Below, piece after piece: positions 51,101 through 58,800 of a stretch of 64,000 bases of DNA. The DNA lies in the NCBI GenBank assembly GCA_040954595.2, contig CM082590.2:2666001-2730000 (forward strand). The letters run 5' to 3'. The notes under the pieces are model-generated. The model made no database searches. It was not told where the DNA came from and saw only the letters and a list, made by a program, of their open reading frames with translations. A program made the translations under genes and the position numbers. Position 1 is the first letter of the stretch. Every line of letters begins with the position of its first letter. This stretch comes from Balanoglossus misakiensis. Its lineage: Eukaryota > Hemichordata.

Positions 51101-51573
51101 ACCGTACAATTTATCTCGCATAGTCATACATTGATACAAACGGTCCAGCGTACTACATACAACTGCTGGTCGAGGGCGAGGTATGCGCTGGGCAAAATCA
51201 CTAAGTGAAATACGACTTGAAACAGCACATTTAGAATTACATTGAGATGATGCTCGCAGTGATTCTGTGAGACACAGATTCTAAATTCATGTACACAATT
51301 CATGCCGTATCTTTGGCTATGGAGTACGTACACAGTGAATGCACGAATATGTACTTACCGGTCGATCAGTACCTTTGCGACCTGGCGGTTCGTTTCGAAT
51401 ACCAAGGAGCGTTTGATTTCATTCCAACGATGAATTTCCGAGAAAATGTTTATCTGACCTACTTGTTTCAGCAATTGTTTACGTTTTTTTGCCGAAGCAG
51501 TGGTTTGTGGGCGGCCACGAGCACGTTTACGTTTACCACTGCTACTGGGAACAGACGCCAAAGCATCCGCCAT
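38798..51573 (-). CDS. DDE transposase-like protein, 14 exons, ~795 aa
   Basis: Exons, in order: 51359-51573, 50639-50749, 50257-50382, 49799-49912, 48872-48925, 48497-48595, 47947-48258, 47381-47663, 46854-47090, 45807-45883, 40399-40503, 39921-40141, 39366-39530, 38798-39065. Every junction is GT-AG with matching phase. Domain order: basic N-terminus with an AT-hook-like RGRP, a low-complexity acidic middle, a cysteine-containing module (exons 7-8), then a DDE-like core: GDGRMDSPG (D440), VTDAHMQI (D508), HDIWHAAK (528-535), FWYCC, and AELESF (E656 or E658), and a basic tail. The GDGR / TDxH / HDxWH / LE layout is shared with a widespread family of uncharacterised fish and invertebrate proteins that I regard as transposases or their derivatives. 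One apparent 1-nt deletion lies in exon 7. Intron 10 contains a Ty3/Gypsy element, intron 9 a TTAA element and intron 4 a foldback sequence. Confidence 0.8.
39343..39348 (+). terminator. Candidate poly(A) signal AATAAA for the ballast gene
   Basis: First AATAAA downstream of the ballast stop codon, 577 bp away. If used, the 3' UTR would run antisense across the whole last exon of the transposase gene and into its intron 13. Confidence 0.4.
39921..45883 (-). CDS. Transposase gene exons 10-12: HDIWH and Cys/His segment
   Basis: Exon 10 (45807-45883) gives DDHPDIKHSHDIWHAAK; exon 11 (40399-40503) gives NWVTHIVNHFWYCCQK; exon 12 (39921-40141) gives EIWGGVIHHVVDEHTWHV and MECDHGPL. Phases agree across the 5.3-kb intron 10, which was about 0.28 kb before the Ty3/Gypsy element entered it. 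Gypsy and host gene lie in the same orientation, so the LTR could terminate transcription of the gene. Confidence 0.85.
40528..40532. repeat. Ty3/Gypsy target-site duplication ATGAT (left)
   Basis: ATGAT immediately precedes the left LTR; the same five bases follow the right LTR at 45549-45553. Five bp is the usual Ty3/Gypsy TSD length. Confidence 0.85.
40533..40686 (-). repeat. 3' LTR of the Ty3/Gypsy element
   Basis: 154 bp, starting TGTGATGTCC and ending ACTATCACA on the plus strand. Contains ATCACGTGAT, a 10-bp palindrome with an E-box core. Differs from the other LTR by a single G/A near position 12. Confidence 0.95.
40687..40693 (-). other. Polypurine tract beside the 3' LTR
   Basis: TCTCCTC on the plus strand, i.e. 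GAGGAGA in element orientation, directly abutting the LTR; the expected plus-strand primer position. Confidence 0.6.
41160..42146 (-). pseudogene. Integrase catalytic core and C-terminal domain
   Basis: Contains the first catalytic Asp in LAVDLLD, the second in KSDNGPPF and the Glu in GSVERLNE, the D,D-35-E-type signature, then a C-terminal stretch with GDTVLLQ. The frame ends at a natural stop at 41160. Its N-terminal zinc domain lies in the previous frame, separated by the 16-bp duplication, so integrase is split. Confidence 0.88.
42085..42972 (-). pseudogene. RNase H and integrase HHCC domain
   Basis: RNase H motifs: TSDASPVGVGAIL, EREALGVKWACEK and RTDHKPLL. Followed by the integrase zinc domain (H...H ending in RSCHPCQ) and WWPGM. 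The frame terminates just past NPEPLLPTP because of the tandem duplication. At its start it connects to the RT frame through a lost base. Confidence 0.88.
42095..42126. repeat. Exact 16-bp tandem duplication that frameshifts integrase
   Basis: Two identical copies of GTGTGGGTAATAATGG (42095-42110 and 42111-42126). Because 16 is not a multiple of three, it shifts the frame between the zinc domain and the catalytic core. Confidence 0.93.
42969..43772 (-). pseudogene. Reverse transcriptase
   Basis: RT motifs: LDMNMAFHQIELDE, then FGVNMATEKFQ, MHDDIRV (the catalytic DD pair in the place of YxDD) and GLTLNFTKCKLG, followed by the connection region with FLGLAQFCSKYV. The leftmost 110 bp of the gag-protease frame overlap it; the true join lies at the T6 run 43752-43757. 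The M listed at 43772 is not a real start. Confidence 0.88.
43663..45294 (-). CDS. Gag and aspartic protease frame, 543 codons
   Basis: Start MKMSTPVTLSG shortly after the primer-binding site. Residues about 30-180 resemble a retrotransposon Gag capsid region (WERWLQEFELFV, LDKHFQ). Two CX2CX4HX4C zinc knuckles are at 216-229 and 247-260, followed by an Arg/Gly-rich tail. The protease site DSGA is at 358-361. The last ~35 residues are out of frame relative to RT, after a +1 shift at the homopolymer. Confidence 0.9.
   Translation of the reverse strand: MKMSTPVTLSGLPGVAGFDCEGEPEALQQRWERWLQEFELFVAASGVSNNAQKRALLLHMAGAGIRDIVSTKSEDETGDVTNCATLIACLDKHFQLQKNVPMARQKFYSATPTSGETVDSYVIRLKNLLKDCDFPETEKDNQIRDRVLLYISDKVLKSKLYREKNLDTTKLLQIIRSYHDKDALVLVSGTQAVSANAVNIGGKRTRAKNKMADLACFRCGRKGHMQRECRASTSGSSRNAEQKSDRCFRCQKPGHRAADCRAKWEDCPSKDSENGNSRGSGGNRSARGRGRTRGDGRGTHKVAQTTTDANADGGHADVETDEEKAYYAFNAAFRASSGKDLTDTGIQIENQHVPVIIDSGATCNLIGERQFRRLAEKRGVKVRNCNNKVFTYGSSKPLDILGKCALHVEAPTKKKCIADFIVIKADQPILLSRSTSENLDMLRVGNVNLYTINSISADNSSPILAELRRKYPEVFNGLGKLKGYKLHLHIDESVKPIAQYRRIPFNRRAKVVEKTQRASKAGSNREGFGSDLLGQPPCNSTKA
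45376..45390 (-). other. Candidate primer-binding site
   Basis: In element orientation TGGCGACGAGGATTT, beginning with the TGG that pairs with a tRNA CCA end, four bases inside the 5' LTR. The tRNA identity cannot be fixed by eye. Confidence 0.6.
45395..45548 (-). repeat. 5' LTR of the Ty3/Gypsy element
   Basis: 154 bp, TG...CA, identical to 40533-40686 except one base; followed by the ATGAT duplication at 45549-45553. Confidence 0.95.
46035..46829. mobile_element. 795-bp TTAA-flanked element with long TIRs, a second family
   Basis: TTAA at 46031-46034 and 46830-46833. The terminal ~65 bp are inverted copies with few mismatches (GATGGGTCCCTAGGATC..., then CGTTGCTATGGGCC); a further block containing AACTAGTT and GCACGATTGTG extends imperfect inversion to about 120 bp. 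The ends differ from the AGGGACAAAG family. No transposase frame is seen. It lies in intron 9 of the transposase-like gene, ending 20 bp before the exon 9 donor boundary. Confidence 0.88.
46854..47663 (-). CDS. Transposase gene exons 8-9: first two catalytic Asp motifs
   Basis: Exon 8 (47381-47663) begins ECSAGHLEYEWCSQP and ends LVLLG; exon 9 (46854-47090) completes the glycine codon to give GDGRMDSPGFCAQYCTYT and later VNVKEVVTDAHMQITALM. The intron thus splits the GDGR motif after its first base. D440 and D508 (numbering with exon 7 read through) are the likely first and second catalytic aspartates. Confidence 0.86.
47947..48258 (-). CDS. Transposase gene exon 7: poly-Asp then cysteine module, one-base break
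   Basis: Acceptor chosen at TTTCTCAG/AACTAATG because an upstream AG would put a stop in frame. The exon begins TNGVQVVPAIGDDDIES, runs into about 15 Asp residues and on to GDSTTCLFF. There the frame meets a stop at a 7-base homopolymer (A7 at 48065-48071 on the plus strand); homology resumes one frame over with LNQLLALGKKS and CALKSC up to a strong GTGAGT donor in phase 0, as exon 8 requires. Confidence 0.7.
48151..48198. repeat. (TCA)16 microsatellite coding for poly-Asp
   Basis: 48 bp of perfect trinucleotide repeat inside exon 7, in frame on the minus strand as GAT codons; length changes would keep the frame. Confidence 0.95.
48497..48925 (-). CDS. Transposase gene exons 5-6: acidic linker
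   Basis: Exon 48872-48925 (18 codons) and exon 48497-48595, also phase 2 to phase 2. Exon 6 is strongly acidic (EEDKEEDMN, then DDDDYDYEP). Canonical splice sites flank both. Confidence 0.72.
49372..49519. repeat. Near-perfect ~73-bp-arm palindrome
   Basis: Arms 49372-49444 and 49448-49519 around a 3-base centre; arms share TCTGTCCCACACGAGCC and AAGGACCTGGGATCA with few mismatches. Would extrude as a long hairpin. Lies in intron 4 of the transposase-like gene. Probably a foldback-type element or its end; no flanking duplication identified. Confidence 0.88.
49755..49778. repeat. Small hairpin adjoining exon 4
   Basis: ACACTCCC and GGGAGTGT stems around an 8-base loop, 20 bp beyond the exon 4 donor. 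TCACACTCCC also occurs at the outer end of the palindrome at 49372, suggesting that 49372-49778 is one element. Confidence 0.6.
49799..50749 (-). CDS. Transposase gene exons 2-4: low-complexity linker
   Basis: Exons 50639-50749, 50257-50382 and 49799-49912 each start in phase 2 and end in phase 2, so any could be skipped without changing frame. They encode Ser/Thr/Gln/Glu-rich sequence without a recognisable domain (for example RPASSPSGQETLQVF and ESSQEKPMESTEGP). Acceptors and donors are canonical. Confidence 0.72.
51359..51573 (-). CDS. Transposase gene exon 1: basic AT-hook-like N-terminus
   Basis: Start MADALASVPSS, then KRKRARGRPQ (RGRP is the AT-hook core) and a predicted helix FSEIHRWNEIKRSLVF. 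Strong donor CCG/GTAAGTAC. Ends in phase 2 and continues in exon 2. Confidence 0.82.
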
Positions 51574-51618
51574 GACTGTCGCTACAGCTATAATTATATG
51601 TATGACGTTTCATTTTGT

Positions 51619-51626
51619 GTATATAC
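51619..51626 (-). promoter_or_regulatory. Possible TATA-like motif for the transposase gene
   Basis: GTATATAC, about 46 bp upstream of the exon 1 ATG on the minus strand, inside the element. The position suits a short 5' UTR, but the motif is weak evidence by itself. Confidence 0.3.
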
Positions 51627-51678
51627 CCTTGCACATGCGCACATTGGTAATGATCGAAGCCCGGCCCGCGTCCGCGCT

Positions 51679-51869
51679 CGAATAAATGGTAAAGAACGAT
51701 TATTCATTTTGGTGATTTTTTTACTCTCGTGTCTACAAGCGGGATGGAACTTGTGTGTGGTCGAACGTTGATTCACTATATATCAACATTTAAAATAACA
51801 TACACAGTGTCTTGAATGAATCAAAATTAATGGAAAAAAGGCAAAAAGAGAGAGACTTTGTCCCTTTAA
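51679..51869 (-). repeat. Right terminal region and TTAA of the 16.7-kb element
   Basis: Ends AGAGAGACTTTGTCCCT at 51865 followed by TTAA (51866-51869). Read inward, it aligns with the arms of both MITEs over about 185 bp (CCATTAA, GAATCAACGTTCGACC, CATCCCGCTTGTAGACAC, AATAAATGGTA), showing that the MITEs derive from this end. Confidence 0.85.
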
Positions 51870-53330
51870 GTCAAAGGTTGATATTTCTCACTGTGTGTGA
51901 CCAGGGTATCATTTTAAACACAGACTGGACTTTGACTACTGTGTCCAATGGAAAAAATACATCAGCATCTATGTCTGCAAAAAGGTGTCAAAACTGACAT
52001 ATCTTATCATGTATGTCATCAAACTCAAAGGATAATATCACAGGTACTATTCAGAAGAATTCCGCTGAATCATGGTGACGATGTGCATGGAAAAATCCTG
52101 ATTATGATCTAACTGATAAACAATAGCATGATATTAATAAAATATACACATTAACCAATGAATGAACCATCGTGAAGATTGTGCCCCAACACTTATTTAA
52201 GCTTTTATCATTATTATACCTTTGTCATTACTAAATATATCAACAGCCCTGTACACCAAAGCTATCACCACATTTGTTAACCTTTATTACACCATTCATA
52301 TGAAACCCTTCACCATCATCAACCTCTATTATATTCATTGTTTTGGCCCATTATAATCTGTGTACCCTCAATTTTACCACAAACCATCACCACATTAGTT
52401 AACTGTTTATTAAACACTTCCACATGTGTTGCCCAATATTATACCATTGAAATTTATAAATCGATCATCATACCTATCATACAAGCAATTGCTGATTGCT
52501 GTTAACCCTTGTGTACCACAAGCCATTATCATGAAATAGGCAACATGAATTTCACATAACACAGTTTGTCAGCTCTGAGAATATTGTTCTCAGGACCATG
52601 TCCCACGCTTAATAAAAGTGTTGTGTATGTGGTACAGTTTAGATTCCTTGTCAGATTTCCCATAACACAGTTCGTGAGCCCCGAAAAGTACCATAACACA
52701 ATTCTCATGAACATTTCCCGTGATCAATAAAAGTGTTGTGTGTAGCATAGTCATTTTTCCGTTTGCTGTGACATTTGTCTCCGTGTGAGAGTTTAAGTAA
52801 ATGTGGAAACACGCAAATTAGGCAACATCAATATCCCGTACAGAATTCAGTGTGTTTTGTTCGCATTTTTGGTTGCCATTTTGAAAATGAACAAAGGACT
52901 TTCCATTGACCAACACCCGTATGAATACGTCCAAATTACCCAACTTTAATATTCCTTAAATAATTGGTCAGCTGTGCAAATATTTTTCACCTGACCACTT
53001 CCTTTGCTAAGCAAGAGTGTTTTTTATGTAATAATATTAATATAATATTTATAACGTATGTAGCACATTAAATCTCAATGTGCTTTAAAGTTGTCCCATG
53101 GTCATTTGATTTAGGTCGTTGGACATAAATATTCCATTCAACTCCCTGGGGAGCAAACAACATCTCACCATCTTTAGAAATGTCAAATTACAGTGCTTTT
53201 GGCCACGTATTAACCTGGGGATTTACAGTTAACTTTAAATACACATGCATATGCATTTAATCCCCATGTGACTATAAAACAGTTTGTAAATGTGAATATG
53301 TCCACATTACACAACTTGAATTTTACTTAA
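51870..53330. repeat. Interspersed repeats related to the region before satellite B
   Basis: No gene seen. Recurrent modules: ATAACACAGTTTGTCAGCTC...AATAAAAGTGTTGTGT (52556, 52664, again near 54560 and 54740); a long module 52720-52905 copied at 54225-54403; and a module 52940-53275 (AACTTTAAT...TTAA...AATTGGTCAGC...TAGCACATTAAATCTCAA...CTGGGGAGCAAACAACA) copied at 53670-53890 and, split, at 54945-55045 plus 55672-55880. It contains one isolated satellite-B unit at 53177-53275. Confidence 0.78.
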
Positions 53331-53661
53331 AGGGACAAAGTGTCTCTCTCGCTGCCCTTTTTACCATTAATTATGTTTGATACAAGACATCGTTTATGTT
53401 GGCTGTATAGTGAATCAATGTTCGACCAAACACAACTTCCACCCCACTTGTACACACAAGAATGAAAAAACTCGCCAAAATGAATAATCGGTGTTTACCA
53501 TTTATTCATTTTTGCGAGATTTTTACTCTCAGATTCTACAAACGGGATGAAAGTTGTTGGTTGAATGTTGATTCACTATATAGCCACATGTAGAATAACA
53601 TAAATGGGTTCATGTATCAAACTTAATTGAACAATGGTGGCGAAAGAGAGACTTTGCCCCT
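53331..53661. mobile_element. 331-bp TTAA MITE of the AGGGACAAAG family
   Basis: TTAA at 53327-53330 and 53662-53665; palindromic along most of its length and similar to 37832-38174. It interrupts a repeat module whose uninterrupted copies, with a single TTAA, are visible at 52956-52959 and 54959-54962, so insertion with TTAA duplication can be read directly. Confidence 0.92.
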
Positions 53662-53665
53662 TTAA

Positions 53666-55042
53666 ACAATTGGTCAGCTCTGCGAATATAGTTCACCTGA
53701 CCACTTCCTTTGCTAAGTAAGAGTGTTGTTTATGTAATGATATCAATATAATATTTATTACTTATATAGCACATTACACAATAAATCTCAATGTGCTGCT
53801 TCAAAGTGTTTCCCATGGTAATTTGACCTAGGTCGGTGGACCTAAAATATTCCATCCCACTCCATGGGGAGCAAACAACAGCTCACATGTGCAGCTTTTA
53901 TATCAGCACAGCAGACCTAAACATACTCATTACAATATCGGATCCACCAAATTACCTTTTCTTATGGGCGGGGAGAGGCAAGGAGATGTAAACACCACAA
54001 CACCACAACCATGCCAGGGATCAAACCCTTGATTCTTTGATTATGGGTCTGATGCTCTAACGACTGGACTATGACTTTATGTGGCACAATGACCTTTCCA
54101 TTTAGTGCCTTGTTCAGCTCTCAGTCAGGGTTTAAGCAAATATGGAAACATGCATATTAGGCTCTTTGAATTTCCAAAAATTCAGTGTGTCAGCTCCCAT
54201 TTCCCAAGACCAGTTCCCGTGCTAAATAAAAGTGCTGTGTGTGGCATAATCATTTTTCCGTCTGCTGTGACATTTGTCTCCCTGTGAGAGTTTAAGTAAA
54301 TGTGGAGACACGCAAATTAGGCAATCCCATATATCCCATACATAATTCAGTGTGTTTTGTTCACATTTTTGGTTTTTATTTTGAAAATGAACAAAGGAGT
54401 TTCCTATCATTGAGCAACTCACTCCATTAACAGTTGCTCGATATGCAGGCTAACTTGCTAGATCACTAAAGACTTAAAGCATGTTGAGGTTGGTGCCCCA
54501 AACCCTCTTGAAGACAACTGGTTGCTAACGATTGCCAATTAGGCAATTTGGATATTCTACACATAACACAGTTTGTCAACTTTGAGAATACTGTTCTCAA
54601 TACTATTTCCCATGCTTAATAGAAGTGTTGAGTAACAGTATGTGGTAGAATGGCATTCCTATACGTTGCCTTCTTTTGCTCATTATCACGGTTTCAGTAA
54701 ATTTAGAGACACGCAAGTTTAGCAGCTTGAATTTCTCATAACACAGTTTTGAGCTCCGAGAACACAGTTCTCATGAACATTTCCCATGCTCCATAAAAGT
54801 GTTGTGTATGTCTTACAATGATCTTTCCATACGCTGCCTTGTATAGCTGCTGTTAATAATTCAAGTTAATGTGGAGACGTATTAGGCAACATCAACGTCC
54901 CATACATAACACAGTTTGTAGGTATGAATACATCCAAAATACCCAACTTTAATTTTCCTTAAAGAATTGGTCAGCTCTGCAAATATATTTCACCTGACCA
55001 CTTCCTTAGCTAAGTAAGAGTGTTGTTTATGTAATATTATCA
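53666..55042. repeat. Further copies of the interspersed modules
   Basis: Continues the module interrupted by the MITE (53670-53890), then a copy of the 52720 module (54225-54403) and of the 52940 module (54945-55042). No coding capacity visible. Confidence 0.72.
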
Positions 55043-55671
55043 TACATGCAACGCCTGTATTTAACACTTTCTATTGTTCTCGCCCCGAAGATATTTTACG
55101 GTATTTCACAATGCGAAAATATCGCGTCCACGTCTCGGCGTGACAGTTCACTGCGCGCGCGAGCGACACACGGGGCATAGTGGAGAGGGGTGTTGTAAAA
55201 TTCGGTTATTAGAAGCTGTAATAAAGTTTTCAAAGCTGGCGGTTTTGTCATGTTGAATGCATCATTTTTAGTTCTTCGAAATTCTCAATGCAAAATAATT
55301 GTTAACATGATATTTTGAAAGAGAACGTAGACAATTTTATTTAGAATGTGGATGTGCCCATCGTAATGAAAGCTGCCAACCCCCTTAAAATGATACTACT
55401 GCCCACACGTCATACGTCACAACATGGCTACTGCCGTGATCCCAGCGCCCGGTTCAAATTTGAAATTGTTTTTCTCAGCGCATTTCTGCAAATCGTACTG
55501 TTTTATAGGTAGGCATGTATGATAAAGAGGTTATTACACGAATTTTGGTCGATAACGCGACGCATTCTCGTGATGTCTGTATTTTGACTCGTTGCGAAGC
55601 GCAACTCATCAAAATACGGACATCACTCGAATACGACGCGTTATCGACCAAAATTCGTGTAATAACCCCTA
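55043..55671. mobile_element. ~630-bp insertion with a 70-bp-arm palindrome
   Basis: Splits a repeat module: sequence up to about 55042 and from about 55672 matches adjoining parts of 52960-53275. The insert is richer in CpG than its surroundings (a GCGCGCGCGAGCG stretch near 55155) and ends in the palindrome 55527-55670. No clean terminal repeat or TSD was found, so exact edges are uncertain. Confidence 0.6.
55527..55670. repeat. Near-perfect palindrome, ~70-bp arms
   Basis: Arms 55527-55596 and 55600-55670 around AAG; shared core ATTACACGAATTTTGGTCGA and GATAACGCG. Architecture resembles the palindrome at 49372-49519 although the sequences differ. Confidence 0.88.
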
Positions 55672-55820
55672 AATATTAATATAGTATTTATAACTTATGT
55701 AGCACATTAAATCTCAACATGCTTTAAAGTTGTCCCATGGTAATTTGACCTAGGTCGTTGGACCTTACTATTCCATTCAACTCCCTGGGGAGCAAACAAC
55801 ATCTCACCATCATTAGAAAT

Positions 55821-58800
55821 GTCAAATTACAGTGCTTTTGGCCACGTATTAACCTGGGGATTTACAATCAACTTTAAATCCACATATGCACCATATTCCA
55901 ATGTCAATGTGAAGGGCTTGAAATACCATCTACCCTGATGCATCATCAAGTTTGTTTCGACAACTTTAAATCCCCTTCAGCAAGCATTTTATACCCATGT
56001 CAAAGTGCAGAGCTTGCATAACCATCTATCCTGATGCATCATCAAGCTGCTTCGCCATTTGCCCTGATGCAAAGAATCAGATATAGTGTCACCATTGCAT
56101 TAGCAATGTCAAATTACAGTGCTTTTGGCCAGGTATTAACCTGGGGATTTACAATCAACTTTAAATCCCCATATGCACTATATTCCAATGTCAATGTGAA
56201 GGGCTTGAAATACCATCTACCCTGATGCATCATCAAGTTTGTTTCGACAACTTTAAATCCCCCTCAGCAAGCATTTTATACCCATGTCAAAGTGCAGAGC
56301 TTGCATCACCATCTATCCTGATGCATCATCAAGCTGCTTCGCCATTTGCCCTGATGCAAAGAATCAGATATAGTGTCACCATTGCATTAGCAATGTCAAA
56401 TTACACTGCTTTTGGCCATGTATTAACATCGGGATTTATAATCAACTTGAAATCCCCATATGCTTTTTATACCCATGTCAAAGCGAAGTGTTTGCATCAC
56501 TATCTACAGTAATGCATCGTCAAGCATGCTTCGCCATTTGCCGTAATGCAAAGAATCAGATTCAATGTCACCATTGCATTCGCAATGTCAAATTACTGTG
56601 CTTTTGGCCACATATTAACCTGGCGATTTACAGTCAACTTTAAACATCAGTGCATATGCATTAAATACACATGTCAAAGTGCAGTGTCTCCATCACCATT
56701 GATCCTGATGCATCATCAAGCATGCTTCGTTATATGCCCTGGTGCAAAGAATCAGATTTAGTATCACAGTAGCATTAGCCATGTCAAATTACAGTGCTTT
56801 TGGCTATGTATTAACCTAGGGATTTACACTCAACTTTAAATCCCCATATGCATTATATGCCAATGTCAATGTGAAGGGCTTGAAATACCATCTACCCTGA
56901 TGCATCATCAAGTTTGTTTCGCCATTAACCCTGATCCAAATAATCAGTGTCACCATAGCATTAGCAATGTCAATTTACTGAGCGTTTGGCCATGTATTAA
57001 CTTGGGGGTTTACAATCAACTTTAAATCCCCATATGCATTATATTGCAATGTTAACTTGAACGGCTTGAAACACCATCTATACTGATGCATCATCAAGCT
57101 TTCTTTACAATTTACCCTGATGCAAAGAATCAGATTTAGTGTCGCCATAGCATTAGCAATGGCAAATAAAAGTGTTTTCGGCCACATATTAACCCAGGGA
57201 TTTATAATCAACTTGAAATCCCCATATGAATTTTATACCCATGTCAAAGCGAAGTGCTTGCATCAATATCTACCGTGATGCATCATCAAGCTTGCTTCGC
57301 CATTTGCCCTAATGCAAAGAATCAGATTCAATGTCACTGTAGCATTAGCAATGTCAAATTACAGTTCGTTTGGCCGTATACTAACCTGGGGATTTACAAT
57401 CAACTTTAAATCCCCATATGCATTATATTCTAATGTCAATGTGAAGGGCTTGAAACACCATCTATCCTGATGCATCATCAAGCTTGCTTCACCATTTTCC
57501 CTGATGCAGAGAATCAGATTTAGTGTCACGGTAGCATTAGCAAATCCCCATATGCATTTAACACCCACGTCAAAGTGAAGTGTTTGCATCCCTATCTACC
57601 GTGATGCATCATCAAGCTTGCATCGCCATTTACCCTGATGCAAAGAATCAGATTCAATATCATCGTTGCATTAGCAATGTCAAATTAAAGTGCTTTTGGA
57701 CTTGTATTAACCCAGGGATTTACAGTCTACTTTTAATCCCTCTGTATACATTTTAAACCCCGGTGTCAAAGTTTAGTGATTGCATCACCATTGACCCTGG
57801 TGCATCATCAAGCATTCTTCAGAATTTGCCCTGATGCAAAGAATCAGATTCAATGTCACCCTTGCATTAGCAATTTTAAATTACAGTGCTTTTGGACATG
57901 TATTAACCTAGGGATTTACAGTCAACATTAAATACCCATGCACATGCATTAAATACCTATGTCAAAATGCATAGCTTGCATCACCATCTACTCCAATGCA
58001 TCATTAAGCTTGCTTAGCCATTTCCCCTAATGCAAAGAATTACATTCAATGTCACCATTTCATTAGCAATGTCAAATTACAGTGCTTTTGGATGCGTATT
58101 AACCCAAGGATTTGTAATCAACTTGAAATCCCCATATGCATTTAATACCCATGTCAAAGTGAACTGTTTGCATCACTATCTACCGTGATGCATCATCAAG
58201 CCTGCATCGCCATTTACCCTTATGCATAGAATCAGATTCAATGTCACCGTTGCATTAGCAATGTCAAATAAAAGTGCTTTTGGCCATTATTAACCTAGGG
58301 ATTTACAATCAACTTTAAATCCCCATATGCATTATATTCAAAAGTCAATGTGAAGGGCTTGGAACACCATCTATCCTGATGCATCATCACGTTTGCTTCA
58401 CCATTTATCCATATTCAATGTCACCCTTGCATTAGTAATTTTAAATTACAGTGCTTTTGGCCATGTATTAACCTCGGGATTTAGAGTCAACTTTAAATAT
58501 CAATGCGCATGCATTTGATACCCATGTCAAAGTGAAGTGTTTGCATCACTATCTACCGTGATGCATCATCAAGCTTGCATCGCCATTCACCCTTATGCAA
58601 AGAATCAGATTCAATGTCACCGTTGCATTAGCAATGTCAAATTACAGTGCTTATGGCCACGTATTAACCTGAGGATTTACAGTCAACATTAAATACCCAT
58701 GCATATCCATTAAATACCTATGTCAAAGTGCAGAGCTTGCATCACCATTTACTCTGATGCACCATTAGGCTTGCTACGCCATTTCCCCTAATGCAAAGAA

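Larger units (their letters stand above)
35168..51865. mobile_element. Two-gene TTAA transposon (Kolobok-like) with nested insertions
   Basis: TTAA at 35164-35167 and 51866-51869 flanks a block with 27-bp identical inverted ends. Inside, a P2X7-ballast gene starts 294 bp from the left end and a DDE-transposase-like gene starts 292 bp from the right end; they converge with 32 bp between stop codons. That symmetry is what a two-gene DNA transposon would show. MITEs with the same ends insert at TTAA (see 53331-53661). Nested later: Ty3/Gypsy at 40533-45548, a different TTAA element at 46035-46829 and a related MITE at 37832-38174. Kolobok assignment rests on TTAA sites, an AGGG terminus and the transposase style, and is inference; piggyBac also uses TTAA but with different termini. 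Alternative: two unrelated genes caught between unlinked TIRs. Confidence 0.72.

Noticed and set aside
55074-55256. 60-aa open frame in the CpG-rich insertion
   Set aside because: Short, no domain, no splice context.
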